Below, piece after piece: positions 55,406 through 64,000 of a DNA stretch of 64,000 bases. Within the stretch, counting starts at the first letter, position 1. Each line of letters starts with the position of its first letter. The notes beneath the pieces were generated by a model. The model ran no database searches, had not been told where the DNA came from, and was given only the letters and a program-made list of their open reading frames with translations. Source of the stretch: Clostridiales bacterium Firm_16 (lineage in GTDB: Bacteria; Bacillota; Clostridia; Saccharofermentanales; Saccharofermentanaceae); the NCBI GenBank assembly GCA_001604185.1, contig LVAV01000028.1:124001-188000 (forward strand), given 5' to 3'. A program made the position numbers and the translations under genes.

Positions 55406-56053
55406 TTAGATATGGAAGCATTTCTGAATGTCTTTGTATTCACCCAGGACCATAAGGGACATGGTACCGGAAAACATGGTATCTGAAGAAAGATTCATAT
55501 TCATGGCCCCGTTCTGCTTGATCGCCATAATGGTAATGTTATATTTTCTTCTGATATTGATGCTTCCGATGGTCTCACCGATCCAGGACTTCGGTACTTC
55601 TACTTCGAAGATCGCGTGACTGTGATCCAGCTCGATATAGTCCAGAATATGGTCGGCACTGTAGCGGATCGCCGTCCACTTCGCCATCTGCTTCTCCGGA
55701 TAGACCACTTCATCGGCACCGTTGCGAAGCAGGAATTTCTCCTGCACACCACGTTCCGCACGCGAGATCACCTTCGCTGCGCCTAATTCCTTCAGAAGTG
55801 ATGTCGTCTCAAGAGAACTCTGGAAGTTATTACCGATGGCCACGATACAGATATCAAAGTTAGAAATACCCAGACTTCGCAGAAAGTCCGGATTCGTACT
55901 ATCGCCGATCTGCGCGTTGGTCACGAAGGTGAGGACATCGTTGACACGCTCTTCCTTGATATCAATGGCCATGACCTGATGTCCAAGCTCATTGAGCTGC
56001 ATGGCCACGTGTTTTCCGAATCTGCCTAATCCGATCAAAAGTACTGATTTCAT
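55406..56053 (-). CDS. KtrA/TrkA-type potassium uptake regulatory subunit
   Basis: 215 aa: RCK N-terminal domain with the Rossmann loop GLGRFGKH (residues 8-15) and IDIKEERV acidic end of strand 2, then a C-terminal RCK_C (~135-210), the likely c-di-AMP or ATP-gating half. The single RCK unit fits KtrA rather than the double TrkA. AAGGA precedes ATG 56053. It gates the TrkH/KtrB channel encoded 50 bp upstream. Confidence 0.94.
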   Translation of the reverse strand: MKSVLLIGLGRFGKHVAMQLNELGHQVMAIDIKEERVNDVLTFVTNAQIGDSTNPDFLRSLGISNFDICIVAIGNNFQSSLETTSLLKELGAAKVISRAERGVQEKFLLRNGADEVVYPEKQMAKWTAIRYSADHILDYIELDHSHAIFEVEVPKSWIGETIGSINIRRKYNITIMAIKQNGAMNMNLSSDTMFSGTMSLMVLGEYKDIQKCFHI

Positions 56054-56103
56054 ATGTTTCTATCCTTTCTGATTCATCTTCAAGGTTTCTTATACCCGAT
56101 TTC

Positions 56104-57441
56104 TTATCCGACAGTGATACGCTCCTGAGGCAGCTTGGAGACTCTGGGATGATTGCCGGAGATGGCGGCAAAGATCAATGTCAGGCCTCCCACACGTCCG
56201 AAGAACATGAGGATCATCAGTATGATCTCCGAAGCGATACTTAACGATGGTGTAATGCCCTGGGAAAGTCCTACGGTTCCCACCGCTGACGCGGTCTCGA
56301 AAAGACATGTACCGATAGGAAGATCATCGATGGCTGAGATACAAAGACCACCGACAACAAACAGAGTCATATACATCAGAATGATGGTGGACGCATAACG
56401 TATCACCTGATTATCGATCCTTCGTCCGAACAGATGGGGTTCTTCTCTTCTGCGGAATACGGATATCGCATTGGCAAAAAGGACCGCAATAGTGGTGGTC
56501 TTCATACCACCGGCTGTCGATCCCGGTGAGCCGCCGATCAACATAAGCGTGATCATCATGGCTTTACCTCCACTGCTCAGCAAGGTCAGATCATAGGTAT
56601 TAAAGCCTGCGGTCCTCGGTGTCACAGACTGGAAAAGTGATCCCAGGATACGCTCCTGCATCGGCAGAACACGAAGATCCACCAGGAAGTAATAAACGGC
56701 CGGAATAAGGATCAGAAGTCCCGTCACTGCGAAAATGACCTTACTCTGCATCCGGTAACGCTTAATGTGGAACTTGTTGGTATATACGTCTTCCCATGTA
56801 AGAAAGCCGATACCTCCGAGAATGATCAGAAGCATCACCACGATGTTGATCACAGGTTGAGAGCGGTAAGACGTAAGGGAGCTGAATTTCCCGCTGGAAC
56901 GTCCCATGATATCGAATCCGGCATTACAGAATGCCGATATTGAATGAAAAAACGACAAAAAAATGCCCCGCGCTCCATTATCCCGTATGAATACGGGCAT
57001 CATGGCCAGAGCCCCTCCGAATTCGAAGATGAATGTAGCTTTCAGGATGAAACTGGTAAGTTTCACGATACCGCCGACTTTCGGAGCGGAAATTGCCTCC
57101 TGCATGGTACTTCTTTGAAGAAGTGAGATCTTACGGCCGGAAAGTAAAGCGAAGGACGCCGCCACCGTAATGACACCTAAACCTCCGATCTGGATCAGCA
57201 AAAGGATCACAGACTGACCGAACATGGACCAGTATGTGCCGGTATCATGAATGACCAGGCCCGTAACGCAAACAGCGGACGTAGATGTAAATAAGGCTTC
57301 ATGGAAAGGTGTGAACTTTCCCGCCGCCGAGCTCACCGGCAACATCAGGATAAGTGCCCCGGCCAGCACCACAGCGGCAAATGCCAGGATGATGGTCTGA
57401 AACGGTGTGAGTTTCTTCTTTCTAAGATGATGTTCTGCCAC
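56104..57441 (-). CDS. TrkH/KtrB-type potassium transporter
   Basis: 445 aa from GTG 57441 (AAAGGG upstream; the in-frame TTG at 57474 has no site). Ten or so TM helices in four M1-P-M2 repeats with the filter glycines TSTSAVCVTGL, FCNAGFDIMG, TPRTAGFNTYD and TVGLSQGITP. It forms the K+ pore with the TrkA-type subunit. Confidence 0.93.
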   Translation of the reverse strand: MAEHHLRKKKLTPFQTIILAFAAVVLAGALILMLPVSSAAGKFTPFHEALFTSTSAVCVTGLVIHDTGTYWSMFGQSVILLLIQIGGLGVITVAASFALLSGRKISLLQRSTMQEAISAPKVGGIVKLTSFILKATFIFEFGGALAMMPVFIRDNGARGIFLSFFHSISAFCNAGFDIMGRSSGKFSSLTSYRSQPVINIVVMLLIILGGIGFLTWEDVYTNKFHIKRYRMQSKVIFAVTGLLILIPAVYYFLVDLRVLPMQERILGSLFQSVTPRTAGFNTYDLTLLSSGGKAMMITLMLIGGSPGSTAGGMKTTTIAVLFANAISVFRRREEPHLFGRRIDNQVIRYASTIILMYMTLFVVGGLCISAIDDLPIGTCLFETASAVGTVGLSQGITPSLSIASEIILMILMFFGRVGGLTLIFAAISGNHPRVSKLPQERITVG

Positions 57442-57552
57442 AAAATGACCCTTTCGTATCTCTCTTGATGCCAATATAAATGAACGGATTTAAAGAAAGC
57501 ATAAGAGGATGGGAAATGGTATTAAGATTGTATTAAAATCCTCTCCAGGCAC

Positions 57553-57580
57553 AAAAAGAGCGGCCATTTGACCGCTCTTT
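57553..57580 (-). terminator. Terminator of meso-DAP dehydrogenase gene
   Basis: AAAGAGCGG and CCGCTCTTT (57555-57580), 8-nt loop, then a T-run on the minus strand. Confidence 0.92.
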
Positions 57581-57612
57581 CTAAAGTTCACTTGATTGGA
57601 TGCTTGCGAAGA

Positions 57613-58599
57613 TCAGACCATGCTCTTACGCAGTTCTTCTGCAGAAAGCGGGCTGAGATAAGCCGGAGCAATGTCCAGAACTGTCTTACAACCGGAAACA
57701 CCTTCTTGGGAAAGACGATAGATAGCACGAGCATAAGCTACGAGGACACCGGCTGTGAATTCCGGATTGGAATCCAGCTTCAGGCTGTACTCGATAACAT
57801 GCTTATTCTCCTTCTCGAAACCGGAAACACCGGAACGGATGCAGAAACCACCGTGCGGAATACCGCTGTGGTTCTTCTTCAGTTCTTCTTCAGAAATGAA
57901 GTGTACGGTTGTATCGTAATCGGAGAAATAGTTCGGCATAGTCTTGATATCGTTCTCGATCTTGTTGAGATCAGCGCCTTCCTCTGCAACGACGAAGCAC
58001 TCACGAGTGTGCTTCTCACGAGTTGTCAGCTGCGGCTGCTTACCGGAACGAACGGCTTCCAGAGCGCTCTCTACCGGGATAGTGTACTGCTTGCCGTCCT
58101 TGACGCCTTCTACACGACGGATGGCATCAGAGTGGCCCTGGCTTACGCCCTTACCCCAGAATGTATAGCTCTCACCTTCCGGCAGGATCGCGGAAGAATA
58201 CACTCTGGCAAGAGAGAACATACCCGGATCCCAGCCAACGGAGATTGCACCGACGGTGCCGGCCTTCTTGGCAGCAGCATCTACTTCAGCGAAATGCTGA
58301 GGGATGTTGGCATGTGTATCGAAGCTGTCTACGATATTGAACATAGCCGCCATTTCCGGTCCCTGAACCGGGAGATCTGTAGCACTACCACCACAGAGGA
58401 TCAATACATCGATCTGATCCTTCATGGAAGCGCAATCTTTTATATTCATTACTTTTGCTGTGGAAGTCTTAATAGAGATCGTGGAAGGATCGCGACGTGT
58501 AAATACGACGACCAGTTCCATATCCGGGTTCTGAGCGATGCTCGCTTCTACACCCTTGCCGAGATTACCATAACCATATATACCAATTCGAATAGCCAT
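57613..58599 (-). CDS. ddh: meso-Diaminopimelate D-dehydrogenase
   Basis: 328 aa from ATG 58599 (AAAGGAG ten bases upstream). NADP loop GIYGYGNLGKGV, SFDTHANIPQHF, the substrate-loop SVGWDPGMFS and ESYTFWGKGVSQGHSDA. It aminates tetrahydrodipicolinate directly to meso-DAP, the one-step lysine/peptidoglycan route. Monocistronic, with its own promoter and terminator. Confidence 0.95.
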   Translation of the reverse strand: MAIRIGIYGYGNLGKGVEASIAQNPDMELVVVFTRRDPSTISIKTSTAKVMNIKDCASMKDQIDVLILCGGSATDLPVQGPEMAAMFNIVDSFDTHANIPQHFAEVDAAAKKAGTVGAISVGWDPGMFSLARVYSSAILPEGESYTFWGKGVSQGHSDAIRRVEGVKDGKQYTIPVESALEAVRSGKQPQLTTREKHTRECFVVAEEGADLNKIENDIKTMPNYFSDYDTTVHFISEEELKKNHSGIPHGGFCIRSGVSGFEKENKHVIEYSLKLDSNPEFTAGVLVAYARAIYRLSQEGVSGCKTVLDIAPAYLSPLSAEELRKSMV

Positions 58600-58647
58600 A
58601 TGCAATTTACTCCTTTGTAATATTCAAATTTATACTCAACAAAACGA

Positions 58648-58676
58648 AGTATATCACTCAATATCAGGTTGCACAA
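58648..58676 (-). promoter_or_regulatory. ddh promoter
   Basis: TTGTGC (58671-58676), 17 bp, TATACT (58648-58653) on the minus strand. Confidence 0.65.
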
Positions 58677-58677
58677 T

Positions 58678-58709
58678 GCGATTTTGAAATTTTATATTTT
58701 CGAAATTGC
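58678..58709. repeat. Imperfect palindrome between ddh and the helicase gene
   Basis: GCGATTTTGAAA (58678-58689) and TTTCGAAATTGC (58698-58709) match in 10 of 12 positions when folded. It begins 2 bp upstream of the ddh -35, a usual activator position. Confidence 0.4.
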
Positions 58710-58803
58710 ATTTTTGCCGGATTATCTGATCAAAGCATCCACCTCATGATGAATAAGTGAATTGATACACTACGTAATATTCATATTGTACTATAATATT
58801 TCT

Positions 58804-61281
58804 ATGGAAAAAGCACTTCATAAAATCTCTGTACGTGCCCTCAGTGAGCGGATATATCGAGCCGGATCTCTGATGGGAGCTTCATTCGGGGGCGTTTCCG
58901 GCCAGGAAGGCACCCGTGTACATCAGCGCGTTTTCAAAGATCTTAAAAAGCAATATGAAGTGGACGATGTCATTTCTGAATACTCCCTGTCTACTGAGCT
59001 GGAATTTGAACTTTTCCGCCTGCAGATCGCAGGTCGAGCCGATTGCGTCATCGAGCGAAATTACGATGAGCAGTCGGAGCCGGAAAGTCAGCCGGCTCCG
59101 CAGGTGACGATATTTGAGATCAAGACTCATAACCGTGTCGTCGAGAAGGTCGAGCAGCTGATCCTGCCGACTCACGAAGCCCAGGTGAAGATCTATGCAC
59201 ACCTTTATTATCTGAGTCATCCGGATCTTTCGGAATTACAGATCACACTTCGGTATGTGTCGGCCATCAACTACCAGTTTCTCGAGAAAACTTCCGTATT
59301 CACACGAGATGAAGCGCAAGAGTTTTTCAAAGAAACAATGGCTCTGTATGAGGCCGAAGCAAACCGTATCCATGATTATGAGGACCAGAGAAACCGTTCC
59401 ATCAAGGACATGAAGTTCCCGTACTCCATGATGCGAAGCGGTCAGAAGGATTTCATGCAGGCGGTGCTGTCCGCACTGAAACACAAGGAAACCCTGATCG
59501 CCGAGGCGCCAACCGGCATCGGCAAGACCATCAGCACCCTCTACCCTTCCGTCAAGTGGCTTCCGAATGCCCAGGAAGGCAAGATCTTCTATGCAACAGC
59601 CAAGCTGGCCACCCGCGAAGTGGCCGACAAGGCCATCAGTGATATGCGAAATCAGGGACTGGTTCTCAAGTCTATCCTTCTGGCGCCGAAGGAAGGCATG
59701 TGTACTGCCGGCGAGGAGTTCTGCGACAGTAAGTTCTGTAAATACGCCGACGGATACTATAGCCGTCTGAACGCGGCTCTGGAGGAACTGTATGCGTTGG
59801 ATGCCATCTATCCGGAGGATATCCGCCGCACGGCCCAGAAGCATCGGATCTGCGCCCATGAACTGCAGCTGGATGCTTCCAACATGTGTGATGTGATCAT
59901 CTGCGACTACAATCATGTGTTCCATCCCAGGATCCACCTGCAGAGATATTTCGTGGCCAGTGACTTCTGCCACACGATCCTCATCGATGAAGCCCACAAC
60001 ATGATCTCCCGTTCCCGGGATATGTTCAGTGCGGATTTCTCCAGAAGTACACTTCTTGCAGCCCTTCCGCTTCTGTCTACGATTTCGGACAAGACGGCCA
60101 AATACGCGCATCAGGTGGCCAACTATTTTTCCGTTCTGGATTATGCCTTGGAGAAAGATTCCGCCGGATTAAACATGGTGGAGAAACATATCGATGAGAA
60201 AGAAGTTCTGATCGGAGAAGATTTCCGTGCCACACGCAAAGCGCCGCAGACCTTGTATCAGCTCCTGTGGGCGCTGTGCTTTCACATCGCAAATATCCTG
60301 GCTGATCTGGAAGATCGGGGCAAGAGACGGATCCTGTCGGAGTTCTATTTCGAAGCGCGTTTCTTCTTGACGATCCTGGAATGGCATTACGATGATACGT
60401 ACATACTGGAGGTCACACGTTCCGGTATCTGTGACAACGAACAATATGACGTGACGGTACGTCTCGACTGTCTGGATGCCGCAGATAAGATTGCAGCCAT
60501 TCTGAAAGACAGCCATAACGCCGTCTTCTTCTCGGCCACCATGTCTCCGGGGCAGTATTACCGCTCCATGATCGTCGGCAAAGACACGTCTTTCTCCAAG
60601 ATGCTGACTTTACCCAGTCCTTTCCCGCCTGAGAATCTGCAGGTCATCGTGCTGAAGGATATCAAGACTACCTATCAGGAGCGTAATTTCACTGCTGAAA
60701 AAGTAAGCAGTACCATTTTGCGCATGATTTCGGGACATCACGAGAACTTCATGGTGTTCTTCCCTTCCTTTGCTTATATGGAGATGGTCTACCAGAAAAT
60801 ATATAAAGCCACATCCGGCAAGCCGGATATCGAGTTGATGCTTCAGACTGCCGGCATGAACGCAGAACAGAAAAAACAGTTCCTGGAACGTTTCGAAAAG
60901 CACGGGGACATGACGCTTCTCGGATTTGCCGTGCTGGGAGGTCACTTCGGTGAAGGTATCGATCTGGTTGGCGATCGATTAAAAGGCGTTTTTATCGTGG
61001 GTGTCGGTATTCCTCAGGTCTCGAAGGAAAGAGAGATCCTGTCACAGTATTATCAGAATAAGTTAGGTGACGGCTTCTCATATGCCTATAAGTATCCGGG
61101 CTGGGAGAAAGTCCTGCAGGCCGCCGGCCGCGTGATCAGGGATGAAAACGATAAAGGATTTATCATACTCATGGATGAAAGATATTGCCGAGAGGACTAT
61201 GTACCTCTTTATCCGGAACATTGGAGATCTGTAGAATATTTGTCTGATGATGCGCAGATCCAGTGGGACGAGCTGGAATAA
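58804..61281 (+). CDS. PD-(D/E)XK nuclease-DinG/XPD-type Fe-S helicase fusion
   Basis: 825 aa from ATG 58804. The N-terminal ~190 residues are a Cas4/RecB-like PD-(D/E)XK nuclease: Asp80 (GRADCVIE) and Glu105-x-Lys107 (EIKTH), then AQVKIYAHLYYL. The rest is a superfamily 2 helicase: Walker A Lys241 (TGIGKT), an Fe-S cluster with Cys300, Cys307, Cys312 and Cys350, DEAH at 395-398, and VLGGHFGEGID/QAAGRVIRD in the C-terminal half. DinG/XPD helicases unwind 5'-3'. No ribosome-binding site is present; TATAAT lies 6 bp before the ATG, so the mRNA may be leaderless. A TTG at 58762 is an alternative without a site. Confidence 0.85.
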   Translation: MEKALHKISVRALSERIYRAGSLMGASFGGVSGQEGTRVHQRVFKDLKKQYEVDDVISEYSLSTELEFELFRLQIAGRADCVIERNYDEQSEPESQPAPQVTIFEIKTHNRVVEKVEQLILPTHEAQVKIYAHLYYLSHPDLSELQITLRYVSAINYQFLEKTSVFTRDEAQEFFKETMALYEAEANRIHDYEDQRNRSIKDMKFPYSMMRSGQKDFMQAVLSALKHKETLIAEAPTGIGKTISTLYPSVKWLPNAQEGKIFYATAKLATREVADKAISDMRNQGLVLKSILLAPKEGMCTAGEEFCDSKFCKYADGYYSRLNAALEELYALDAIYPEDIRRTAQKHRICAHELQLDASNMCDVIICDYNHVFHPRIHLQRYFVASDFCHTILIDEAHNMISRSRDMFSADFSRSTLLAALPLLSTISDKTAKYAHQVANYFSVLDYALEKDSAGLNMVEKHIDEKEVLIGEDFRATRKAPQTLYQLLWALCFHIANILADLEDRGKRRILSEFYFEARFFLTILEWHYDDTYILEVTRSGICDNEQYDVTVRLDCLDAADKIAAILKDSHNAVFFSATMSPGQYYRSMIVGKDTSFSKMLTLPSPFPPENLQVIVLKDIKTTYQERNFTAEKVSSTILRMISGHHENFMVFFPSFAYMEMVYQKIYKATSGKPDIELMLQTAGMNAEQKKQFLERFEKHGDMTLLGFAVLGGHFGEGIDLVGDRLKGVFIVGVGIPQVSKEREILSQYYQNKLGDGFSYAYKYPGWEKVLQAAGRVIRDENDKGFIILMDERYCREDYVPLYPEHWRSVEYLSDDAQIQWDELE

Positions 61282-61291
61282 AAAGCATATC

Positions 61292-62098
61292 TCAAAGGCC
61301 GTTCGGATCTTGTGAACCCGAAGAACCGGAGACGCCTGAAGTGTCTGGAGGAAGTGTATCCAGGATATTCATCTTGTCATAGTTCTTTTCCAGTCGCTCA
61401 CAAAGATATTGACGGGTCACAGCACATAGATCGTCCAGCACGTACTTCTCCGCACGAAAAGCCGTGAGACGTTCCAGTTTGGCATCACGGATATAGCGCA
61501 GTGCCTCTACACACCCCAGGGATACGAACTTATAATCCTTGGCTTTCGATACACAACCCATATTGGAACAATAAAGACGGCATTTACTGAAGGAGAAAGC
61601 GCGCGTCGGCATCTCGTTGGGCTTACCGCAGTCGCATTCACTAAGGTCGAATCCGAAACCCAGAGCATCGGCTACACGCCATTCGAAAGCCGCCACGATC
61701 TGACGATATTTCTCAGGATGCTGGGAAAGGTCATACAGCACATAAAGAAGCAGCGGATACAGCGCCTGGGCAGATTCGATATCTACGGCGGTGTCCTTCG
61801 TAACTTCCAGAATGTGGGAAGCTGCCGTCAAAGCCTCGAAAGACTGATACAGTCCGCGGAAACTCTCTACCGTCTCCCCTTCCTTGAGATAATAGAATCC
61901 TTTACTCTCACTGAGAACAAAGTCCGCAAGCAAAGGCGGTGTGGCAAGGGATGCCATACGGGAAGAATGTTTCTTGGCGCCGGGAACCGTGGCCTGCACC
62001 AGGCCTTGCTGATAAGTCAATATAGTAATGATCGCATCCTGATCTTTATGGGGACGGGACTGGATCACTACACCGCGGATCGAGAACGCGCCGGCCAT
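61292..62098 (-). CDS. recO: DNA repair protein RecO
   Basis: 268 aa: N-terminal OB fold (SIRGVVIQSRPHKDQDAIITIL) and a C-terminal helical domain with a zinc-type Cys set (CDCGKP ... CRLYCSNMGC). RecO loads RecA with RecR at gaps. AAGGAAG precedes ATG 62098; it begins 3 bp after the YbeY-Era stop. The order pgpH-ybeY-era-recO is the common Firmicutes arrangement. Confidence 0.93.
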   Translation of the reverse strand: MAGAFSIRGVVIQSRPHKDQDAIITILTYQQGLVQATVPGAKKHSSRMASLATPPLLADFVLSESKGFYYLKEGETVESFRGLYQSFEALTAASHILEVTKDTAVDIESAQALYPLLLYVLYDLSQHPEKYRQIVAAFEWRVADALGFGFDLSECDCGKPNEMPTRAFSFSKCRLYCSNMGCVSKAKDYKFVSLGCVEALRYIRDAKLERLTAFRAEKYVLDDLCAVTRQYLCERLEKNYDKMNILDTLPPDTSGVSGSSGSQDPNGL

Positions 62099-62101
62099 AG
62101 G

Positions 62102-63649
62102 TCAATCTTCCTTCTTCTTATATCCGAACTCATCCAGGAAGACCTGTCTGTTTTTCCAATCCTTACGTACTTTCACATAAAGGTCCAGGAAGACCTTGCA
62201 GTCTGTCATCTTCTCGATATTCTCACGAGCTGCGGTACCGATGCGCTTGATCATATGACCGTTCTTTCCGAGAAGGATGCTCTTATGGGAATCCCGCTCA
62301 CAGATAATGGACGCATGGATCTTGATAAGACTGCGGTCATAACTGTCAACGGCGTTATCACTCATCTCTTCCTCGAAGGAATCGATCTCTACGGCCGTTC
62401 CGTGAGGGATTTCTTCGTTGGTATAGTGCAGGATCTGCTCACGGATCAACTCCGCGGCAATCTCACGTTCAGTCTGGTCCGTCACTTCCTCGATAGGAAA
62501 ATATCTCGGCTGGGACGGAAGCTTACTGATAATGATGTCCATCAACTCCTCGATGCCGTCTTCTTTCAAGGCAGAGATCGGCACGATTTCTTCAAATTCA
62601 GCAAGCTGAGAATAATTAGCGATCAGTGGCAGAAGGGATTCCTTGGATACCGCATCCGCTTTATTGATCACAAGGATCATCGGCTTCTTCAGTTTCTTAG
62701 CTGTAGTCACGATCTTCTTCTCTACGGAAGCCGGCTTATCGAAACGTCCGTCAACCATGAGGACGACCACATCTGCGCCCTTGGCAGAGCGGAAAGATGT
62801 GTCCACCATGAACTCGGAAAGTTTAGACTTTGGCGTATGGATACCGGGAGTATCGACGAAGATCACCTGAGCATCTTCTCTGTTATAGATCGCAGATATC
62901 GCATTTCTTGTGGTCTGCGGCTTATGGGAAACGATGGCAAGCTTCATGCCTGTAATGGCATTCAGAAGCGTTGACTTACCCACATTCGGACGGCCGATCA
63001 AGGCACAATATCCGCAATGAGGCAACATCTCGCCTACCGGATGTTCCTCAGGAGCAAGGATCGAGGACCCCTGTGACTTAGCGTTCTCCGAATCACGGTC
63101 ACTGTCAGGCACCACCGGAGCAGTATCCCGCGTAAGACCGATGGAAGTCAGGATCTCCTCTTGTCTTGTGAACATTGCTGTCTCGTCTCTTCCGTTCTCA
63201 TGATCGAATCCCATGAGGTGAAGAAGCGAATGTACGAAAAGAAAGACCATCTCTCTTTCCATGGAATGGCCATATTCCTTCGCCTGTTTTCTGGCACGCT
63301 CCGGACAGATGATAACATCACCGATGGGCAGGATCTTCTTACCCTTCTCGTCAAAAGCATAGTCATAGGGCATCAAGTCAGCATCCAACTTTCCGTCTAC
63401 CATATCCAGTACCGGGAAAGAAAGAACATCCGTTACCTTATCGATGCTCCGATACTCCTGATTCATCTTACGGATTCCTTCTGCACCGACCAGACGGACA
63501 TCCACACTCACTTCAGCAGATTCGTGGATACGCTTATCGATAAAATCAGAAGAAAGAAGCGTAGCAAGAGCTTTTCCCGCATAATCGGAGAAAAGCTTCT
63601 GCTCTTCCTTGGTAAAAGAACGGGTCTTGTTTTCGATCTGTATACTCAT
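62102..63649 (-). CDS. YbeY-Era fusion: rRNA endoribonuclease joined to ribosome-assembly GTPase
   Basis: 515 aa. Residues 1-~170 are YbeY with its zinc triad His140/His144/His150 (HSLLHLMGFDH). A polar ~40-residue linker (~171-210, Asp/Ser/Glu-rich) joins it to Era: G1 GRPNVGKST (219-227), G2 TTR, G3 DTPG, G4 NKAD, and a KH domain with GKNGHMIKRIG near the C-terminus. No stop or internal ribosome-binding site is visible at the junction. In most clostridia these are separate, nearby genes. It overlaps pgpH by 4 bases. Confidence 0.93.
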   Translation of the reverse strand: MSIQIENKTRSFTKEEQKLFSDYAGKALATLLSSDFIDKRIHESAEVSVDVRLVGAEGIRKMNQEYRSIDKVTDVLSFPVLDMVDGKLDADLMPYDYAFDEKGKKILPIGDVIICPERARKQAKEYGHSMEREMVFLFVHSLLHLMGFDHENGRDETAMFTRQEEILTSIGLTRDTAPVVPDSDRDSENAKSQGSSILAPEEHPVGEMLPHCGYCALIGRPNVGKSTLLNAITGMKLAIVSHKPQTTRNAISAIYNREDAQVIFVDTPGIHTPKSKLSEFMVDTSFRSAKGADVVVLMVDGRFDKPASVEKKIVTTAKKLKKPMILVINKADAVSKESLLPLIANYSQLAEFEEIVPISALKEDGIEELMDIIISKLPSQPRYFPIEEVTDQTEREIAAELIREQILHYTNEEIPHGTAVEIDSFEEEMSDNAVDSYDRSLIKIHASIICERDSHKSILLGKNGHMIKRIGTAARENIEKMTDCKVFLDLYVKVRKDWKNRQVFLDEFGYKKKED

Positions 63650-64000
63650 TCAGGATATTCCACCCTTTCATGGAAGAAACCGGCATAGACCTGCAGGAAT
63701 GCGCTGATCATCAATTCCAGATCATGGAACGACAGTCCGGAACGGACAAGCTGGTCTTCTTCGATTTTCTGTTTAATGATCTTACGGAAAAGCACTTCCG
63801 CCTCTTGAACTGTATGAATTCCCTTGGAGCGGATGGCCGCTTCGCAGGAGTCCGCGATCATGATAATCGCTGATTCCTTCGTGGAAGGAACCGTACCCTT
63901 ATAACTGAATTCTTCCTTTGCCGGCGGCGGCAGACCCTGATCTTCCGCTTCTTTCTTGGCTTTCTGATAGAAGTATCCCGGGCAGGTAGTACCGTGATGT
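63646..64000 (-). CDS. pgpH: PgpH-type (7TM-HD) c-di-AMP phosphodiesterase, C-terminal end
   Basis: 117 codons visible; the N-terminal part lies outside the window. The fragment begins inside the HD domain at HHGTT (the HxHGT motif of this family), then SAIIMIADSCEAAIRS and ends with FFHERVEYPE, all typical of PgpH/YqfF. These membrane proteins hydrolyse c-di-AMP, which also controls KtrA-type subunits such as the one at 55406-56053. The stop overlaps the ybeY-era start (ATGA). Confidence 0.9.
   Translation of the reverse strand, partial: HHGTTCPGYFYQKAKKEAEDQGLPPPAKEEFSYKGTVPSTKESAIIMIADSCEAAIRSKGIHTVQEAEVLFRKIIKQKIEEDQLVRSGLSFHDLELMISAFLQVYAGFFHERVEYPE

Noticed and set aside
57568..58620. 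A 350-codon plus-strand frame opposite ddh
   Set aside because: Antisense shadow of a family-complete dehydrogenase; starts inside the ddh terminator.
1..64000. CRISPR array, prophage or insertion sequence
   Set aside because: I saw no regular direct-repeat/spacer series, no transposase or phage structural genes.

Overview
The window reads as chromosomal DNA of an anaerobic, plant-fibre-degrading member of the Clostridia (Bacillota). The grounds are strong AGGAGG ribosome-binding sites, a Bacillus-type LexA box, a PyrR transcription attenuator, the hfq-miaA-mutL-mutS-miaB cluster, a KtrAB/TrkAH potassium system, PgpH, a meso-DAP dehydrogenase, and a YesMN/LplABC sugar-uptake locus. I cannot name a genus. 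Gene density is high, there is no gene-free stretch over about 300 bp, and I see no prophage, IS element or CRISPR array.

Layout. 0-9 kb: a partial membrane protein, a 41-codon membrane peptide divergent from lexA with a LexA box between them, then a long minus-strand DNA-repair/tRNA-modification operon (miaB-mutS-mutL-miaA-hfq). 9-15 kb: a DacA-like protein that has lost its catalytic SxxK, a TldD/TldE protease pair and an acyl-CoA synthetase. 15-22 kb: the pyrimidine operon pyrR-B-C-F-K-D-E plus a YgjP-type metallopeptidase gene, with promoter, PyrR-binding anti-antiterminator, antiterminator and terminator all visible. 22-27 kb: a MoxR/DUF58/VWA/VWA/TPR (Bat-like) operon. 27-31 kb: tRNA-Leu, galE, tRNA-Tyr, a CAU tRNA, asd and a Xer-type recombinase.

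31-52 kb is an arabinoxylan-utilisation island. It holds a cytoplasmic SASA-type esterase, a YesL protein, a binding-protein-dependent oligosaccharide importer without its own ATPase, a YesMN two-component system, and an L-arabinose route using a fucose-isomerase-family isomerase, a ribulokinase-like FGGY kinase and L-ribulose-5-P 4-epimerase. It also has a GH51 arabinofuranosidase, an ArsR-type sensor regulator, and a 992-residue carboxylesterase-GH43-CBM fusion. None of the hydrolases has a signal peptide, so the logic is import of feruloylated/acetylated arabino-xylo-oligosaccharides followed by intracellular de-esterification and cleavage.

52-64 kb: tRNA-Leu(CAG), a KdpDE pair whose KdpD lacks the N-terminal sensor domain and which sits beside trkA/trkH instead of kdpFABC, meso-DAP dehydrogenase, a PD-(D/E)XK nuclease-DinG-type Fe-S helicase fusion, recO, a YbeY-Era fusion gene and the 3' end of pgpH.

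The observations most worth following are the CE-GH43-CBM fusion and its regulator/operators, the inactive-looking DacA homologue, the extended Hfq with a hairpin over its ribosome-binding site, the LexA-controlled mini-protein, the YbeY-Era fusion, and the 22-bp-spaced direct repeats abutting the sugar-transporter promoter.
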